DNA of 8,047 nt. Origin: an uncultured Gemmatimonadales bacterium. Lineage in GTDB: Bacteria; Gemmatimonadota; Gemmatimonadetes; Longimicrobiales; Gaopeijiaceae. The notes beneath the pieces were generated by a model. The model saw only the letters and a list, made by a program, of their open reading frames with translations. It had not been told where the DNA came from and ran no database searches. The position numbers and the translations under genes were made by a program. The stretch covers positions 1 through 8,047 of the forward strand of contig CALJKZ010000301.1 of the NCBI GenBank assembly GCA_937983085.1. The letters run 5' to 3'. Shown one piece after another: positions 6,088-8,047 of the stretch (position 1 is the first letter of the stretch; every line of letters starts with the position of its first letter).

Positions 6088-7205
6088 GGGCACCACGGCG
6101 GACGAGGTCGCGGCGCTACGTCGCGGTCCAGCGGGACCGGTCGTGGGCGACGAAGGCGTGGGAGTGCCTCACCCGGGCGGCCATCCCTGACGCCGGATTC
6201 CGGGTCCCCGGCAGCAGGGGTGGAGAGTGGGCCCGTCATGCCTCGGCGGCGGGCATGTCCGTCGTCCCGGCCCTCGCCCTCATCGCATCGGCGTGCACCA
6301 ACCCGCCGGAGCCCGTCCCCGTGGACCCACGCGTGCACGAGGCAACGGTGGCGGGCTTCCACGCCGCCCGTGAGGACGAGCTGGACGCGCCGGATTCGTG
6401 GCTGTCACTCATCGCTCTGCACTGGTTACCGGAGGGCGAGACGACGCTGGGCTCCGACGAGACCAACGATCTGGTCCTCCCCGAGGGCAAGGCCGCTCCC
6501 CGGGTCGGCAGAATCGTTCGCACGGGCGACGAGGTACGCTTCGTGGCGGAGCCGGGCGTCGTGGTGACCTCGGGGATCGACTCGACGTTGAGCCTCCCGG
6601 CGGGGACCGGCGCCATCCACCCCGACGTCTCCGGCGATCCCCACATCACCGATGAAGCGCTGGGCTCGGCCGGTTCAGGCAAGTCCATCGTCCATCGTCA
6701 CGGGTCGATCAACTGGATCCTGGTGGGGCGGGGCGACGAGTACGCCCTGCGCGTGCGGGACAACGAGAGTCCGAACTACGCCGGCTTCGACGGCATCGAC
6801 CGCTACCCCACCTCCCCCGACTGGCGCATCACCGCCCGCTGGGTACCCCATGAGAAGACCGTACTCGTCCCCAACGTACTGGGCACCTCGTCGGAGTCCG
6901 AATCTCCGGCCCACCTGGAGTTCTGGGTTGACGGCGAGCGCCACACCTTGGACGTCACCGGCTCCCCCGACGCTGACCGGTTCATGATGGTCTTCGCCGA
7001 CCGCACGAGCGGGAGTAGCACGTACGGCGGTGGCCGCTACGTCTGGTTCGACGCACCCGACGAGGAAGGACGGGTCGTCCTGGACTTCAACCTCGCGTAC
7101 AACCCGCCGTGCGTCTGGACGGGATACGCCACGTGCCCGCTCCCCACCCGGGACAATCGGCTGGCGGTGGCCGTCGAGGCCGGTGAAAAGGATTGGGTGC
7201 ATTGA
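6084..7205 (+). CDS. DUF1684 family protein, probable lipoprotein
   Basis: The C-terminal 280 or so residues are a complete DUF1684 domain of unknown biochemical function. Numbering from the ATG at 6084, conserved landmarks are FHAAREDEL (92-100), SWLSLIALHWLPEGETTLGS (105-124), LRVRDNESP (222-230), FADRTSGSSTYGGGRYVWFD (304-323) and DFNLAYNPPCVWTGYATCPL (334-353), with two cysteines at 343 and 351. Near residue 58 begins MSVVPALALIASAC, a hydrophobic run ending in a plausible but imperfect lipobox (Cys71), followed by a Pro-rich linker; this suggests a lipid-anchored envelope protein. The start is uncertain. ATG 6084 overlaps the upstream stop by four bases but adds an Arg-rich extension; ATG 6255 gives a short, uncharged signal peptide; neither has a good Shine-Dalgarno site. 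Its position between a secreted peptidase and symporters suggests an envelope role tied to the same substrate. Confidence 0.8.
   Translation: MRAPRRTRSRRYVAVQRDRSWATKAWECLTRAAIPDAGFRVPGSRGGEWARHASAAGMSVVPALALIASACTNPPEPVPVDPRVHEATVAGFHAAREDELDAPDSWLSLIALHWLPEGETTLGSDETNDLVLPEGKAAPRVGRIVRTGDEVRFVAEPGVVVTSGIDSTLSLPAGTGAIHPDVSGDPHITDEALGSAGSGKSIVHRHGSINWILVGRGDEYALRVRDNESPNYAGFDGIDRYPTSPDWRITARWVPHEKTVLVPNVLGTSSESESPAHLEFWVDGERHTLDVTGSPDADRFMMVFADRTSGSSTYGGGRYVWFDAPDEEGRVVLDFNLAYNPPCVWTGYATCPLPTRDNRLAVAVEAGEKDWVH
7188..7192 (+). promoter_or_regulatory. Shine-Dalgarno-like AAGGA supporting the TTG start at 7202
   Basis: AAGGA lies nine bases before the TTG at 7202 and directly abuts an earlier in-frame TTG at 7193. 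The spacing favours 7202, where TTGA also overlaps the TGA of the upstream gene. Confidence 0.45.
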
Positions 7206-7522
7206 GCGCCGACGCCGGCGGCTCCGCGCCGTCCAACGAAACCGCGGCCGAGGTCGCGGCACGCCACGGGGAGTACTGGCGACGCAACATCCGGTACGTG
7301 GGCATCCTCGTGGCCGTGTGGTTCGTCGTCTCGTACCTCGGCGGAATCGTCTTTGCCGAAGCCCTCAACCAGTTCACGCTACCGGGTACGAACTTCCCGC
7401 TGGGCTTCTGGTTCGCGCAGCAGGGCGCCATCTACGTCTTCGTGGTGGAGATCTTCGTCTACGTGTGGCTCATGAACCGTCTGGACCGTGAGTTCCAGGT
7501 CGACGAAGGGAGCGTGGCATGA
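7202..7522 (+). CDS. DUF4212 small subunit of sodium/solute symporter
   Basis: A 106-residue inner-membrane protein of the DUF4212 family, the small partner encoded directly before VC_2705-type SSS symporters; the reading is that the pair works as a two-component transporter. Family landmarks are HGEYWRRNIRYVGILVAVWF (22-41), the first helix to about 52, FAEALNQF (51-58), then FPLGFWFAQQGAIYVFVVEI (65-84) and VYVWLMNRLDREF (87-99). Two transmembrane helices (about 32-52 and 71-91) are evident; the N-terminal 20 residues are a disordered-looking Ala/Ser/Gly leader. The start is taken as TTG at 7202, which overlaps the previous stop (TTGA) and has AAGGA nine bases upstream; TTG at 7193 would add three residues. 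Its stop overlaps the next ATG (ATGA at 7519-7522), so synthesis with the large subunit is probably coupled. Confidence 0.9.
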   Translation: MSADAGGSAPSNETAAEVAARHGEYWRRNIRYVGILVAVWFVVSYLGGIVFAEALNQFTLPGTNFPLGFWFAQQGAIYVFVVEIFVYVWLMNRLDREFQVDEGSVA

Positions 7523-8047
7523 CCGTCCAGGCGTGGACCTTCCTGTTGGTGGCCGCCTCCTTCGCCCTCTACATCGGCATCGCGGTCTGGTCGCGAGCGT
7601 CGTCGACGAAGGACTTCTACGTGGCGGGGAAGGGGGTGTCGCCCCTGGCCAACGGGATGGCCACCGCTGCCGACTGGATGAGCGCCGCCTCGTTCATCTC
7701 CATGGCCGGGCTCATTTCGTTCATGGGGTACGACGGCTCCGTCTACCTCCTGGGATGGACGGGTGGGTACGTCCTCCTGGCCCTCCTGCTGGCGCCGTAT
7801 CTGAGGAAGTACGGCGCCTTCACCGTTCCCGACTTCGTGGGGGACCGGTACTACTCGCAGGTCGCTCGCATCGTGGCGGTGATCTGCGCCATCTTCGTCT
7901 CGTTCACGTACGTGGCGGGGCAGATGCGTGGCGTGGGCATCGTCTTCGGCCGCTTCCTGGAAGTCGACGTGAACCTGGGCGTGGGCATCGGGATGGCCAT
8001 CGTCTTCTTCTACGCCGTCCTCGGCGGCATGAAGGGCATCACGTACA
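7519..8047 (+). CDS. Sodium/solute symporter large subunit, VC_2705/ActP-like SSS family, 3' truncated by window
   Basis: Only the first 176 residues are present; family members usually have over 500. The N-terminus shows helix 1 (6-24), then STKDFYVAGKGVSPLANGMATAADWMSAASFISMAG (29-64), YDGSVYLLGWTGGYVLLALLLAPYLRKYG (71-99), FTVPDFVGDRYYS (101-113), FVSFTYVAGQMRGVGIVFGRFL (126-147) and the start of the SSS signature GGMKGITY (169-176). This is the SSS subfamily that travels with DUF4212, related to acetate permease ActP, and the gene overlaps its DUF4212 partner by four bases. Asp52 in AADWMS aligns with the sodium-site Asp55 of PutP, so this copy keeps the classical residue that the first symporter lacks. 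AAGGGAG (7506-7512) is the ribosome site. Substrate is unknown; monocarboxylates or amino acids are the family's usual cargo. Confidence 0.92.
   Translation, partial: MTVQAWTFLLVAASFALYIGIAVWSRASSTKDFYVAGKGVSPLANGMATAADWMSAASFISMAGLISFMGYDGSVYLLGWTGGYVLLALLLAPYLRKYGAFTVPDFVGDRYYSQVARIVAVICAIFVSFTYVAGQMRGVGIVFGRFLEVDVNLGVGIGMAIVFFYAVLGGMKGITY

Larger units (their letters stand above)
3406..8047 (+). other. Candidate six-gene operon: two small-subunit/SSS symporter modules around two envelope proteins
   Basis: Six plus-strand genes follow one another with gaps of 11 and 10 bases and then three 4-base overlaps (ATGA at 6084, TTGA at 7202, ATGA at 7519). No terminator-like hairpin was noticed between them. 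This spacing indicates co-transcription and translational coupling. The unit continues past the right edge. Each symporter is immediately preceded by a different small membrane protein, DUF3311-like for the first and DUF4212 for the second. Confidence 0.75.

Noticed and set aside
5335..6096. 253-codon minus-strand frame opposite the cyanophycinase-like gene
   Set aside because: Val/Asp/His-rich shadow translation without motifs; the plus strand carries the S51 catalytic signature.

Overview
This is a GC-rich bacterial chromosome fragment with dense gene packing, Shine-Dalgarno sites of the GGAGG type, and two exported proteins with cleavable signal peptides ending AEA|Q. One of these is an outer-membrane beta-barrel, so the cell is a Gram-negative (diderm). 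The menaquinone-type acyl-CoA ligase, the DUF1684 lipoprotein-like protein, the exported cyanophycinase-like peptidase and the DUF4212/SSS symporter pair resemble Gemmatimonadota or a neighbouring phylum. That placement is inference from gene style and was not tested by a search.

Layout. (1) Bases 3-1232 (+) are the 3' part of an AMP-forming acyl-CoA ligase, most like MenE (o-succinylbenzoate-CoA ligase); its N-terminus lies outside the window. (2) Convergent to it, 1274-2242 (-) encodes a protein of unknown function with a striking glycine-zipper membrane hairpin. (3) A 238-bp gap (2243-2480) holds several inverted repeats, including a strong intrinsic-terminator-like hairpin just after the next gene. 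(4) 2481-3191 (-) is a small outer-membrane beta-barrel protein. (5) A 214-bp divergent intergenic region separates it from a tightly packed plus-strand operon that runs off the right edge.

The operon (3406-8047) has six genes with gaps of 10-11 bases or 4-base ATGA/TTGA overlaps. They are a DUF3311-like two-helix membrane protein, an SSS-family sodium/solute symporter, a secreted cyanophycinase-like serine peptidase (S51), a DUF1684 putative lipoprotein, a DUF4212 small symporter subunit, and a second SSS symporter (VC_2705/ActP-like, truncated by the window edge). Two different small-subunit + SSS modules therefore bracket two envelope proteins. A reasonable inference is an envelope peptide or amino-acid scavenging unit, in which the peptidase cleaves a substrate (perhaps with beta-aspartyl linkages) and the symporters import products. 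No substrate can be read from the sequence.

No tRNA, rRNA, CRISPR array, transposon or phage gene was seen.
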